A stretch of DNA of 33,365 nt from Priapulus caudatus (lineage: Eukaryota > Priapulida > Priapulimorpha > Priapulimorphida > Priapulidae): assembly GCF_000485595.1 (NCBI RefSeq), contig NW_014578400.1, positions 31,532-64,896 of the forward strand. The letters are read 5' to 3'. Positions within the stretch are counted from its first letter, which is position 1, and each line of letters opens with the position of its first letter. This document shows, piece by piece, positions 1-30,470 of the stretch. The notes beneath the pieces are model-generated. The model saw only the letters and a program-made list of their open reading frames with translations. It did not search any database and was not told the origin of the DNA. The translations under genes were made by a program, and so were the position numbers.

Positions 1-566
1 AAGGGTAATGGTACTTTTTTGTTAGTTCTCCTCGGTGGTCAACCGCGGCTGTCAGAACATAATATACCGATCGTCAGGGTGGCCTGCACGTGTACGGGTA
101 GCCCCCGTGCGGTTTTCTTGTTGAAGCCGTGCTTTTTGGCGTTTAGGTTATGTTGGGGTAGGGTTTATGGTTAGGGGGTTTAGTGGTTTGAGGGTTAGAT
201 TGTTAGGGTTCTTGAGCTCATGCTTAGACCTCTCAAATCGATCGATTTAGTTTTGAGTTTTCCAATGGGGCGGTTTTTTGGTTCTGATATCCTGGCGGGC
301 GGATGTTCCTGGTTGTGCGCCCGCGCCGGATAAGTTTGTCGTCGTTTAAGGGTATGGGATAAGCGATTTATGGATCTTCCGCGTACCCAGTAGCCTACGA
401 GCACATATTAATGATAGTCGCAGCGCTACCCGTGACCCGTAGCCTACCTGCTCTACATATATATAGGCGGTCTGGTTTTTAGAATACCATATATATAAAT
501 AAGCGAACTAATGAAAAATGCACTGCCGGAACGTACCTGGTATACTATCTGATAACGGTTAGGCTC
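1..566. other. Degenerate T/G-rich repeat region, no gene seen
   Basis: No exon with family resemblance is visible. Bases 125-215 contain scattered TTAGG/TTAGGG-like words. Bases 380-560 contain broken words such as 'cgtaccctgg', 'agcctac' and 'atctgataacgg' that recur in the foldback repeats further right, so this looks like decayed sequence of the same family. A short TATATA run lies near 457-500. Confidence 0.4.
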
Positions 567-786
567 ATAGGGTCTCATGTCCCGCAGAGGTACTGCCTGA
601 ACGTGACCCTGGTAACTATCCTAGCTGAAAGATGGTTAGGGTTAGGGTTAGGAGTAGGCCGTAAGGCGACTCCCTTAGACTCCGTTAGTGAGTATGGCAA
701 GGTACGATCCGGCATATTAGATAGTAGTATTTAGTACCAAGGGTACGTTCTGGCAGTACCCTGAGGGCATAGACCCTATCAGCTAA
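567..786. repeat. Foldback repeat with internal TTAGGG run, degenerate copy
   Basis: Starts with 'catagggtct' and ends with 'catagaccct', which are inverted copies. The middle carries three TTAGGG-type units (about 633-652), then 'gtaggccgtaaggcgactccc' type sequence and 'ccggcatattag'. The same order occurs in cleaner copies at 7334-7588 and 12884-13125. The arms here are eroded by many small changes. No coding capacity is apparent. Confidence 0.65.
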
Positions 787-940
787 TGGTTGAGGGTTAG
801 GGTTAGAGTGCGCTAGGCGAGCTCCCTAGACGTCGTTAGTGGAGTAGGCCGAGGTTACGGTCCGGCATATTAGATAAGCACCAGGGTACGTTCCCCGTGC
901 AGTACCCAGGGAGACATAGCGACCCTGGCAGCGGCACGAA
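787..940. repeat. Partial foldback repeat (right half) in tandem with the preceding copy
   Basis: Begins at a second TTAGGG run (about 790-806), repeats the 'ggcgagctccctagac', 'ccggcatattag' and 'accagggtacgttcc' order, and ends near 'gaccctggcagc'. The left arm is missing, so this is a truncated second copy directly adjoining the first. Confidence 0.6.
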
Positions 941-2590
941 GAGGTGCGTTGGATCGTAATGACAGGTACTACATATATGTACCCGAGGTAGTTTTATTAG
1001 GCTTTGTTTAGTATTATGTTTATATTTATATGAGGGTATGTTTAGGGTTAAGGGTTTCAGCGGGCGGCGCCACGAGTTTTCAAAGTGGGGGGGGCCGCAA
1101 TTGGAGAGAATGAAGCAACCATGCCGGGGGGGCTGAGTTATTGGGCGCGAAAAAAAACCCACGAGGCGAGAGAGCCAAGGCGAACCGGGAGCGGGGGTGG
1201 TGTGGGAGCTTTTTCAATTTTTGCCTGAAATGGAGCGATCTGGTGCATCATTCGAAGGTGAAAATTTCAAAATTTTTTAAAATGGGAAGAAAAACGGAAA
1301 TAAAACACCTTTTTCAGTAGCATGTTCTATGTAGGCATTCTACTAATAGTAATGTATAATTGGCATCAATAAATGAATACATGTAATAAGGAAAAAGAAA
1401 TATGAAATAGTGAATCTTTTTGCAGGGCGACAGAAATTTCCCATTTTCTTCCAAACCTCTAATATAGTCAAAAATAACATTGCTGAATGATATTTAAGAC
1501 ACTTATAACATCCAAACTCGATCTAAACTTTCTTTATTTATCTCATGTGCTCGACAACATTTTGCCTTAAAAACCCAAGCTGCTAGGTATATTAGCAATA
1601 AAAGAATAACATCAACTATTTATATTACAAAAAACTTAAGAACTAAAGTGGCAAAGTAAACTAAAAAGAAAAAAGGAACTATATAAATATAACATAAACT
1701 AACGCTCATAGGTCTAATGTCCCCCAACGTTACTGCCGGAAACGTACCCGCCGGGTACGGTCCCGTATACCGCACTGGCGTTATCAGCGTGCGTTAGGCT
1801 CTGCGTGGCTGCGCGCGTAGCTTAAGGCATGTGCGTTACGCAGTGCGTAGATGCAGTAAAAGTACAGTGGGTCATATGCAAGTACGGTACTGATATTTGA
1901 CCCTCGATCGAGCCTCCGAAGCACAGGATCAGGCCCCAGAAGTCCGCACTAGGGTATTGGGCTAAATACGCGGCTGTGCATGTCTGTTTTGCTATATAGT
2001 AAGTCCAAGCTAGAGACTCTCGAAAACTTGTAAATTTCGCAGTAGGCAGTGAAAATGTGATAAACAGCTCTCTTTCGCCATCTCCCCCCTTCCTCTCCTC
2101 CTATTCCTCTTTCTTCTTGCATTCTTTCCGATGCATACACAAAAATACCATATAGACATAATTTCTGGCCAAAAAAGTGGGGGGGTGCCGGGCCCCCCCG
2201 GCCCCCCCGTACGCGCCGCCCCTGGGGTTACGGTTAGGGTATACACTTCTGTAGTACAAGTCTGGTACACTTTGTGTATACATATATGTACCTCGGGCAC
2301 ATATATGTAGTACTTGATATGACAACGACCCCTTCATGCATCAGCACTAAGCTTTAACAACCACATGGATCTTTTAATACCGCCATGAGAGTGCCCTTGA
2401 TGTAGTACAGTACTTTGATATTGACTCAGCTATCAGCTACCAGCAATCTAAAGAGGGGATTTAGACACTTTTTCTGTTACATATTGGGACAAATGAGTCG
2501 CTTACATGCAGTTACTAGCTCCCGAGAGTATATCTCCAAATAAAATGAAAAATAAATCTTTAGCCTTTAATTCATTATTCTTATTTTCAG
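941..2590. other. Non-coding stretch upstream of the RidA exons
   Basis: Probably an intron of the RidA gene, because N-terminal exons should lie to the left of 2591 and none can be found here. Bases 1700-1795 hold a broken left arm of the foldback family ('gctcataggtctaatgtccc', 'cgggtacggtcc'). Bases 2170-2225 are long G and C homopolymer runs, followed at 2225-2240 by a short telomere-like GGTTAGGG word. Bases 1250-1700 are AT-rich with nothing recognisable. Confidence 0.45.
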
Positions 2591-2645
2591 GCACTCATCA
2601 ACATGGGCGAGATCCTGAAAGCTGCTGGCTGTTCTTTCAATAATG
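2591..2645 (+). CDS. RIDA: RidA exon (NMGEILKAAGC segment)
   Basis: Acceptor 'ttattttcag' precedes 2591 and donor 'gtgtgt' follows 2645. It begins in phase 0 with A-L-I-N-M and ends with one base of a split valine codon. Confidence 0.92.
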
Positions 2646-3980
2646 GTGTGTATTAATATATAGTTTTATTACATCTAAACCTGTACAATCCAGCTTGATA
2701 AAGTTTTGTAATAGTATACAGCCTCTTTATTTATTTCTTGTAATAATATTTTTCATCTAAAGGATGACAAATTTTCTGCTTTATTCCAAAGACAGGAATC
2801 AAGCAAAATTCTAACATATTGATGTAAAAGTTAAAAGGGGAGATTCTCCTTATACACCTAAATTTTAAAAGTATTAAAGGTAAACTTTTGATATTTTTAA
2901 AACTATTTTAATAGCTTAGAATTGTATGTTCAAATCATTTGTTCATGGCATTTCTAATAAATATTTTCAGCCATGTAATGATTCGTGTGGTCACTTCTTT
3001 TAGTTATCAAGACAACGGTGCTCTTTGCTGATATCAACGATTTTGCTAAGGTCAATGAAGTCTACAAAAAGTGTAAGACCACTACATGTTTGGAATTCTC
3101 TGTTTATATATAACATATGTCTCATAGAACATCAATACCGTTCTTGTTTGGTAAGAGAGTTTCAGTGAGCAGAACGTTGCATGAAAGCAGCCTAATGAGT
3201 CAACAGTCTTGTGCTATTGCTATTGCTCACAAGGGCTGAAAACGAATCAATTTCGTCTGTTTACTTATATTTGCACATACATGTGCCCATCTGCAGCTGT
3301 GTTACTGGCGATGGTAATCGATATCAAACTTTAAGTTAAAAATAGTAAAAGTGTATTACTTGTTCTATTTCACAGATTTCACTCAGCACTGTCCAGCCAG
3401 GGTTGCATATCAGGTGGCAAATTTACCGAAGGTAAGTACTCACAGTTTTCACACAAACTTTAAACGCTACATGCGGCTTGAAAATATCACATGTAGACCA
3501 GTTAGCTAAATGTGTGTTAACTTCGTTAGGCTTTCTCACTACACATGGAGTAGATTGCAAAGGAGATTCGTGTCAGTTTTTGGTGCACACCACTTTTTGT
3601 AGTGAGCGTTACATTGCATTGATGTAGTACTGATGTGCGTAACGCTGGTTTGCAATATCTAACAAAATCCAGCCTTGACTGCTTTTCTTCACTCGATATA
3701 ATCTGCTGTACCTAACACAAGGCGCATAGCGCAAGTATATTCCTTTCGTGACCGCGGCGGCGATGTTCCTGTTTGCCGTCGAACAATTTGTGGCGCGTGT
3801 ATTGATCCTTATGAAAATCCCACGTAACCGCGCGATTGTTAATCAAACTCACGGCAGATGTCCCGCTACGGGGTCTGTGCGGAAGCGTGCGTCAGCAATT
3901 AATGTGATTGCGTCCCCTTGCAGGCCGGACGAGTCGAAATCGAAGCGGTCGCGGAGATTGGGGACATCGAGGACGTCTGA
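2591..3980 (+). CDS. RIDA: RidA/UK114 family 2-iminobutanoate/2-iminopropanoate deaminase, 3' part (4 exons)
   Basis: Join 2591-2645, 3004-3072, 3376-3431, 3924-3980. The exons share one reading frame and end at TGA 3978-3980, giving the C-terminal part of a YjgF/YER057c/UK114 protein. RidA enzymes hydrolyse reactive enamine/imine intermediates released by pyridoxal-phosphate enzymes, in cytosol or mitochondria. Visible family signatures are NMGEILKAAGC, KTTVLFADINDF, VNEVY, CPARVAYQVANLPK and RVEIEAVA. The conserved arginine of 'PAR' (Arg105 in E. coli RidA) and the glutamate of 'EIEA' (Glu120 in E. coli) are present. About 66 residues are recovered; the family is about 130 residues, so the N-terminal half, including the GPYSQA region, is missing. 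It is likely encoded in exons upstream of the window. The C-terminus ends GDIEDV, slightly extended and acidic. Identity is very secure; exact symbol depends on species nomenclature. Confidence 0.93.
3004..3072 (+). CDS. RIDA: RidA exon (KTTVLFADINDF segment)
   Basis: Acceptor 'cttcttttag', donor 'gtaaga'. Completes the split valine, reads IKTTVLFADINDFAKVNEVY and then two lysines, and ends with one base of a split tyrosine codon. Confidence 0.93.
3376..3431 (+). CDS. RIDA: RidA exon with the catalytic PAR motif
   Basis: Acceptor 'ctatttcacag', consensus donor 'gtaagt'. Reads FTQHCPARVAYQVANLPK and contains the arginine that binds the substrate carboxylate in this family. Ends in phase 0. 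Confidence 0.94.
3924..3980 (+). CDS. RIDA: RidA last coding exon
   Basis: Acceptor 'cgtccccttgcag', then AGRVEIEAVAEIGDIEDV and TGA. The reading frame through the intron on the left (start near 3748) is not part of the protein; only the portion after the acceptor matches the family. Confidence 0.93.
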   Translation, partial: AGRVEIEAVAEIGDIEDV

Positions 3981-4904
3981 ATCCCGGCCGAATCGTCAGC
4001 GGCATGATGACGCCGCGCCGTGACCACCGATGACACGGCGTGGTGTCATGGCCGACGGAAACATCAGTCGCTTGCTGTTATTGTCGTGCTGGTCTAGACG
4101 GGGGAAACTGTTACGAACGTTAGACGAAAACGTGACGAGAACTTGCCTGTGGTTTAAGCTGCGATAAAATCGGGTGCCGGTGACAGTGGGTACAGTCAGA
4201 CAAGTTTATTACTTCTAAATACAAACATAATTATACAATGTGAAATTTTAATGCAGTACAGTTGGTGCTCGTGCTGTGGTATGAATTGATTATTCAAAAT
4301 CCAAATATGTACATGTGTTTATGGGACAATTGACTTTTTGCTGTTAATGGGAGACCACGTTTTACTCTGAAATTGCTCAATTAAAAGGATGTTTGAAAGT
4401 CGAATATTGGTGCTTCACACAGTAACTAATTGTATGCACAGTGTCAGTGTGGAACCACGTATGCCGAGGAAACGATGTATATCATACGGTGCGAAAATAC
4501 TCTGATCATGTTAAGTCAAACTTTTAGTTGTTGCTTATTATCATAACTGAATGATATTAGAGGGCAAACAAATGTTATCGTTGTATTTTTGCATCGGAAA
4601 TACTCGACTAAATATTAAAATCTCGTGTTGAACTGAGCACTCCATTTTGAATTTCGTTATTTGTGTTTTGCGTCCCGCGATGAAACAAATTAGCATTTGT
4701 TCAGCGTGTGAAAAGCTGCTGTACATTCGATCAACAATGGCGACGGTCAGATAAGTCTACAAATGAGTAACAGATGAGCTTATCAGGTGCTAACACTTCA
4801 ATTACAAAAACAACGATATCGCTGCAAACTTTATATACAAACTAATTCTGTGATCATCGCATGATCCTTTGTAGAATATTACTAAAGGCGGCGGCATTGT
4901 CTTT
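3981..4904. other. RidA 3' flank, no further gene seen
   Basis: Presumably 3' UTR followed by intergenic DNA. An ATTAAA word at about 4378 is a possible polyadenylation signal, but nothing else marks the transcript end. No second gene is recognisable. Confidence 0.4.
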
Positions 4905-4977
4905 CAAAGACAGTCACTGCTTATGCTACTGGCCGTTGGTAGTTATGCTACTGCCAGTCATTGCTTATGCTACTGAC
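4905..4977. repeat. 44-bp tandem repeat, left part
   Basis: Copies of 'cagtcactgcttatgctact' followed by 'ggccgttggtagttatgct'. The same array resumes at 5443, so the array has been split by the element in between. Confidence 0.75.
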
Positions 4978-5442
4978 CCCGGGGGGGGGGGTCACTATAT
5001 ATGCCGGTATTACCCCATGTGCGTTCCAAATTTCGCGGGTTAGGGGGGTGTTTTTCAACTTCTAAAGCGGGCCCGCGCGGGAGCAAATAGGCCCCCCTTT
5101 ACAAAGCTAATCCCGCAATAAGCCCTCGGGATTGTTCAAGTCAAGCACCGCTCCCGCAGTAGGCCCCCCTCACGGGCCCCCTCCATTCCCTCCACTCTTT
5201 GCCCTCCACTTGAATGCAAGACCTCGCAATAGGGGGTAGGGGTCCGGGTAGGACTCTTTCATTTTGTATGCAATAGGGGGTGGGATATTTTCATTGTGTA
5301 TGCAATAGGGGGTGGTATTCTTCAATTGTGTCTGCAATAGGGGGTAGGGTTTTCCAATGTGCAGTTTGCACTAGGGGGCCTATTATTTTTAGTGAGAACG
5401 CACATGGGGTAATACCGGCATATATAGTGACCCCCCCCACCG
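4978..5442. mobile_element. Non-autonomous inverted-repeat element (MITE-like) inside a tandem repeat
   Basis: The ends are inverted copies of roughly 40-45 bp. Left: a G run, then 'gtcactatatatgccggtat' and 'taccccatgtgcgttc'. Right: 'gaacgcacatggggta', 'ataccggcatatatagtgac' and a C run. The interior has subrepeats with the word 'gcaataggggg' (5220-5345). There is no plausible coding sequence. Both flanks are the same 44-bp tandem repeat, which supports insertion into a pre-existing array but hides any target-site duplication. Confidence 0.75.
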
Positions 5443-5640
5443 GGCTACTGACCGTTGGTAGTTATTCTACTGACAGTCACTGCTTATGCTACTGGCCGTT
5501 GGTAGTTATGCTACTGACATTCACTGCTTATGCTACTGGCCGTTGGTAGTTATTCTACAGACAGTCACTGCTTATGCTACTGGCCGTTGGTAGTTATTCT
5601 ACTGACCGTTGGTAGGTTGCTAGTTATGCTACCGACCACG
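5443..5640. repeat. 44-bp tandem repeat, right part
   Basis: About four to five copies of the unit 'ctgcttatgctactggccgt' plus 'tggtagttatgctactgac', the last copies shortened. Same unit as at 4905-4977. Confidence 0.8.
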
Positions 5641-5977
5641 GTGCTAAAACAAATCTGGTCACGTGAGGCGAGCATTGCTTCGCGCGCGCGGGGGAAGGGG
5701 GGCCGATGGTGATCAACGTTGACATCGGTCATGTCAGACACAACCACGAGAACGTCCCAGTGTCCCACCGACAATCACCGCGCGCAAAATCCCACCACGA
5801 TCGTCCTGCGATCGAGAACAGGTGAGCGCAGGCGCGCGCCGCGCAAACGTCAGCGAAAGCGCCGAAAAATCTGCGAGAAATCTCGCGAGACATCGAGGAC
5901 GCTTACGGAAAATTCCGTCTAATTCCGCTTTACGGACGGTTAGAAGAACAATGGTCGGATGCAAGGGCGAGGAGGTC
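5641..5977. other. 3' flank of the minus-strand acidic-protein gene
   Basis: GC-rich sequence immediately downstream (minus-strand sense) of the stop codon at 5978-5980. It probably contains 3' UTR. No AATAAA on the minus strand is evident. Open frames here on both strands are short and show no family features. Confidence 0.4.
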
Positions 5978-26726
<20,749 letters not shown>

Positions 26727-27505
26727 CGCGTATTATTCATTTATCGTAACCTACACCACGCGTGTGATAGCGTTCACACAGTGCGCCTATGTACTGCGCA
26801 GGCACCTGCTGACTGTCTTTGACTTTAGCAAACGTGAATTCTGCCGTGGACGTAGGCCTAGTTTTCTGAAGCTTTTAGTTTACACAGCGGACGTCGGCAT
26901 CACAGCTTTCGGTCTTCGATATAGTCCCTCGGACTCTGAAGAGTGAAGACTAATATTAACGATGCTACAGCTGCATGCGTACTCTCCGGCCGAGCTCGTG
27001 ATACAGACAGTCGGCCAAATCTACCCGCCACCGGGGGATAACCACTCACAGTGTGCGCTGTTTACCGGTTGCTGTAGCAACGCCGTCATGCTGCGGTCGA
27101 TTCGGTCATGTAATTGGCTAATGTTCTGACAAATCATCAGCGGGTTGTCGGTGACGTCACCGTCGCGAAATATCAGCACGCTGCATGCACCCGTATATAC
27201 TGTGTTGTATATATCTATGGCATAGAAATCATATAATACATGTTTATATATATATCAATGATCTATGGTGTACCATAGTGGTACCAACGCCCGGCTTTGA
27301 TGGCACCAATGCGTTCAGCTGTCACATAAATACGTTGTTGACGAGATAGTGGTAGCCAGAATATGTTATAAAATATGTATAATGGAATTATTACTTTATA
27401 GTTTACGTCATGCAGTTACAGTCACAACGTGGCACCAAATAGCATGAATTAAATGAGCATAGGTTCCTGATTAACTGTAAACGAGGTGGTATAACAACGA
27501 TGAGA
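26727..27505. other. 5' flank of the acidic-protein gene
   Basis: Should hold its 5' UTR and promoter on the minus strand, but no TATA box or initiator can be assigned with confidence. Sequence near the gene is GC-rich with CpGs, then becomes AT-rich. Confidence 0.35.
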
Positions 27506-27560
27506 GCAGCAGCAGCAACAACAACAACAACAACAATAACAACAACAACACCAACAACAT
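27506..27560. repeat. (CAG)n/(CAA)n microsatellite
   Basis: Four CAG followed by about 13 CAA/TAA-type triplets. Poly-Leu frame on the minus strand is an artefact. Confidence 0.9.
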
Positions 27561-29834
27561 TAATTGCAACATTTTGTATGCAGACAAGCTGTAAATGCTG
27601 TATATAGTTTCAATTGGTATTGTTTGATGCAATGCCAGAATTAATGTAATATGGTCAAAACAACGTAAAAACCTCACGCAAGGATAGCGGAATATTACAT
27701 GTGATGATTTATTTATATTATACATTATACTTTACAAACAGCGACATGCTGTCAAATGTTGCTCTCCAACCATTGACAATTACATGACCCTATCTTGTTC
27801 CATATATTTCTCAACTCCCCTGGAAATTTTCCTACATGCAAGTATTTCATAAATAGACAGCAAAACAATTCCTCGGTCATACGCATGCCTGCTGCTATAA
27901 AACAGTAAACGATTTTAAGTTACCGAGCACCCACCGCACGTTGCACCATGATTTTGTCCACCCTGCCTGGTATGACCCACGATCAGCTATCGATCACCGA
28001 CTCAGCTTGCAACCTAAAAAAAAGGGTCAACCCACGACAATAGTTCTAATTATCCACCCCGCCGCGTATTCTCATATAAATAACAGTGCTGACATCTAGC
28101 GGGCAGAATAATAAGTGAAACGCAATTCACGTTTGACGTTGATACAGAACAAAAAATCGATTTAGCGCTGCCACGATTGTTTTTATCGGCGTATCTGACT
28201 AATGATTTATGTTTTCCAATGGTAACACGGCACGAAATTAAACGCTACAAGTAGTTAGAACATGAATATTTCAGTCAGTTTCGAGCGATCACACGCAAGG
28301 CTACTTGCAACTAATTAAAATGCAGTCGTTTCCATTTATCTGGCAGCAGTTCAAAATTACTTTCAATTTATTTCAATCATTTTCATTTGTTTCAGTCATA
28401 TTTGTACTCATCTGACATATCATTCATTACAAACTTCTATTAAATAGATGTCATGACAACGTGGCATTGATTAAAGACATGGTTTCATCAACACACGCCT
28501 CACAACTTCTACCAAGCTAACCGTCTGCCGCGCATCTGCCAGCACCCAAAAAAAAACCTATCCCAAAATCATGCAACAAAAAGAGCACACAATGCAAAAC
28601 TAGTTATGAGATTTTAACAGGTTTTGTGCAATTTAGAATCTTTTAGATTATAAGATATAGTAACTAGACAGAGGCTGCTAAATGGAGGGAACAAGCAGAA
28701 TTTCATCAAAAAAACAACAATTTGTTTAGAGTCAGCCAGATTTTCATGGCCAAACATGGCGCCCGTTTAACACGTTCTAAACTAATGCATGTCACTAGGG
28801 AAGACAAGGGTTAGACAGACGAGACCAGTGTTGGCAGATTACGTTATAAATTACACTGCTACATTCTTCAATTATATAAACAACGTCGTACTGGTTCTAG
28901 TGAATGCCTTTGCCTGCTGGTGACGTGCTGACATTGTAAAAACCCACGATCTCTGCAAATTATGTACATGTCACGTTTAAAGTAAGTCAGCACGCATCAG
29001 CAAATGTGTTACACACTATGGTGGCGCCACCTGTATTACAAATCTTCCACACACTCAAAACACGCACGCACGCACGCAAACACACTGAATATGGACTTTT
29101 CTCGTGCGGTTAAAAATTCAACAGCGATGGTTTGTGATGCCACTTAAAGTAAACAAACAACCCCCGCTCTCCTCCCCAGCTCTCCTCTGCAATCACACAA
29201 TCACCTCCTCAACTTACTCGCTCCACAACTTACTCGAAATTAACAACATACAGAATATAGGCTGGTAATCAAAATAGCTTGCCTTCAGAGCGGTTAGCTA
29301 CCGAAAACATTTACACACGATTTTTTGTACACGATGGCACTCGATCCATCTCTCTCTCGCGCGCCATCCCCCCCAGCGTCTTTCCTCCCGCTCTCTGCAC
29401 GCTAAATTATGATAGACTAACTCATGATAGCACGCGCGTGCACGTCGCCTGGCAACCCACGTCTCCTAGCAACCCGCATTGCCATGCCGACCAACAATGC
29501 GTAACAGCGGCGTGAACTCCAGCGCCGCTCTCGTGTGGGGGCGCCACCGACCGTCTCGTGACTTCTCGCCGGCTCATCTTCCGACGTCGCGCCCCGCAAT
29601 TGACCTCCAGAGGTCACGTGTTCCAACACAGGCGAGAGACGCACGCGTCGACGGCGACGGCAGCAGCGGTGGCGCCCTCTCCCTGCAGCGATTCTCTAGC
29701 GTCGGGTCACCGCTGAGCGACACACCCCGCGGTCGTTGCAGAGCGCAGGCAAACAATGGACCAGCGCCACCTGCTGGCAATTGCATAGCACGCCACCTGG
29801 TGTCGTTCATGCTCTCGAGCGGACGATGGAAGCA
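27561..29834. other. No coding sequence; probable PHACTR 3' UTR and intergenic DNA
   Basis: Minus-strand sequence below 29835 is downstream of the PHACTR stop. 29330-29834 is GC-rich with overlapping open frames that lack any family feature. A TTTATT word (minus-strand AATAAA) lies near 27706. An ACGC run occurs at 29060-29080. Confidence 0.4.
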
Positions 29835-29850
29835 TCATGGCCGGTGAAAT
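29835..29850 (-). CDS. PHACTR: PHACTR last coding exon (RFHRP stop)
   Basis: Acceptor 'tcacacttgcag' then A-TTT-CAC-CGG-CCA-TGA, completing R-F-H-R-P and stop, the conserved end of this family. Only 16 coding bases. Confidence 0.85.
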
Positions 29851-30439
29851 CTGCAAGTGTGACGAGAAATACCTGATGTGATTGTGTGATGTGAAGTTGC
29901 AACGTGCCACTTAGCAATCTACGTGATATGATCAAGTGTGAATAACAACTCATGTGTTCTATTCGCTACTAACGTGATGAATACAAGGGTTTATACTCCT
30001 TGATAGCAATAACAGCAATAAATATCTACTGCTGCTGCTGCTGCTGCTGCTGTTGTTGCTGGTGCTACTACTGCTACTGCTGCTGGTGCTACTACTGCTG
30101 CTGCTGCTGCTGCTGTTGTTGTTGCTGGTGCTACTACTGCTGCTGCTGCTGCTGCTGCTGTTGTTGCTGGTGCTACTACTGCTGCTGCTGCTGCTGCTGC
30201 TGTTGTTGCTGGTGCTACTACTGCTACTGCTGCTGGTCCTGCTGCAGATGCTGCTGGTGCTGCTGTTGTTCCTGGTGCTACTACTGCTACTGCTGCTGCT
30301 GCTGCTGTTGTTGCTGGTGCTACTACTGCTACTGCTGCTGGTGTGTGTTGCTGCTGTCTGTTGTTGCTGGTGCTGCTCTGTGCTGCTGCTGCTGTTGTTG
30401 CTGGCTGCTGATGCTGCTGCTGCTGCTGCTGCTGCTGCT

Positions 30440-30470
<31 letters not shown>

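Noticed and set aside
3748-4023. Plus-strand ORF of 91 codons across the last RidA exon
   Set aside because: It is in a different frame from the RidA exon; only the portion after the 3923 acceptor, in the RidA frame, matches the family.
29279-29847. Overlapping GC-rich ORFs on both strands
   Set aside because: No family feature. The only supported coding bases here are the 16-base PHACTR terminal exon in another frame.
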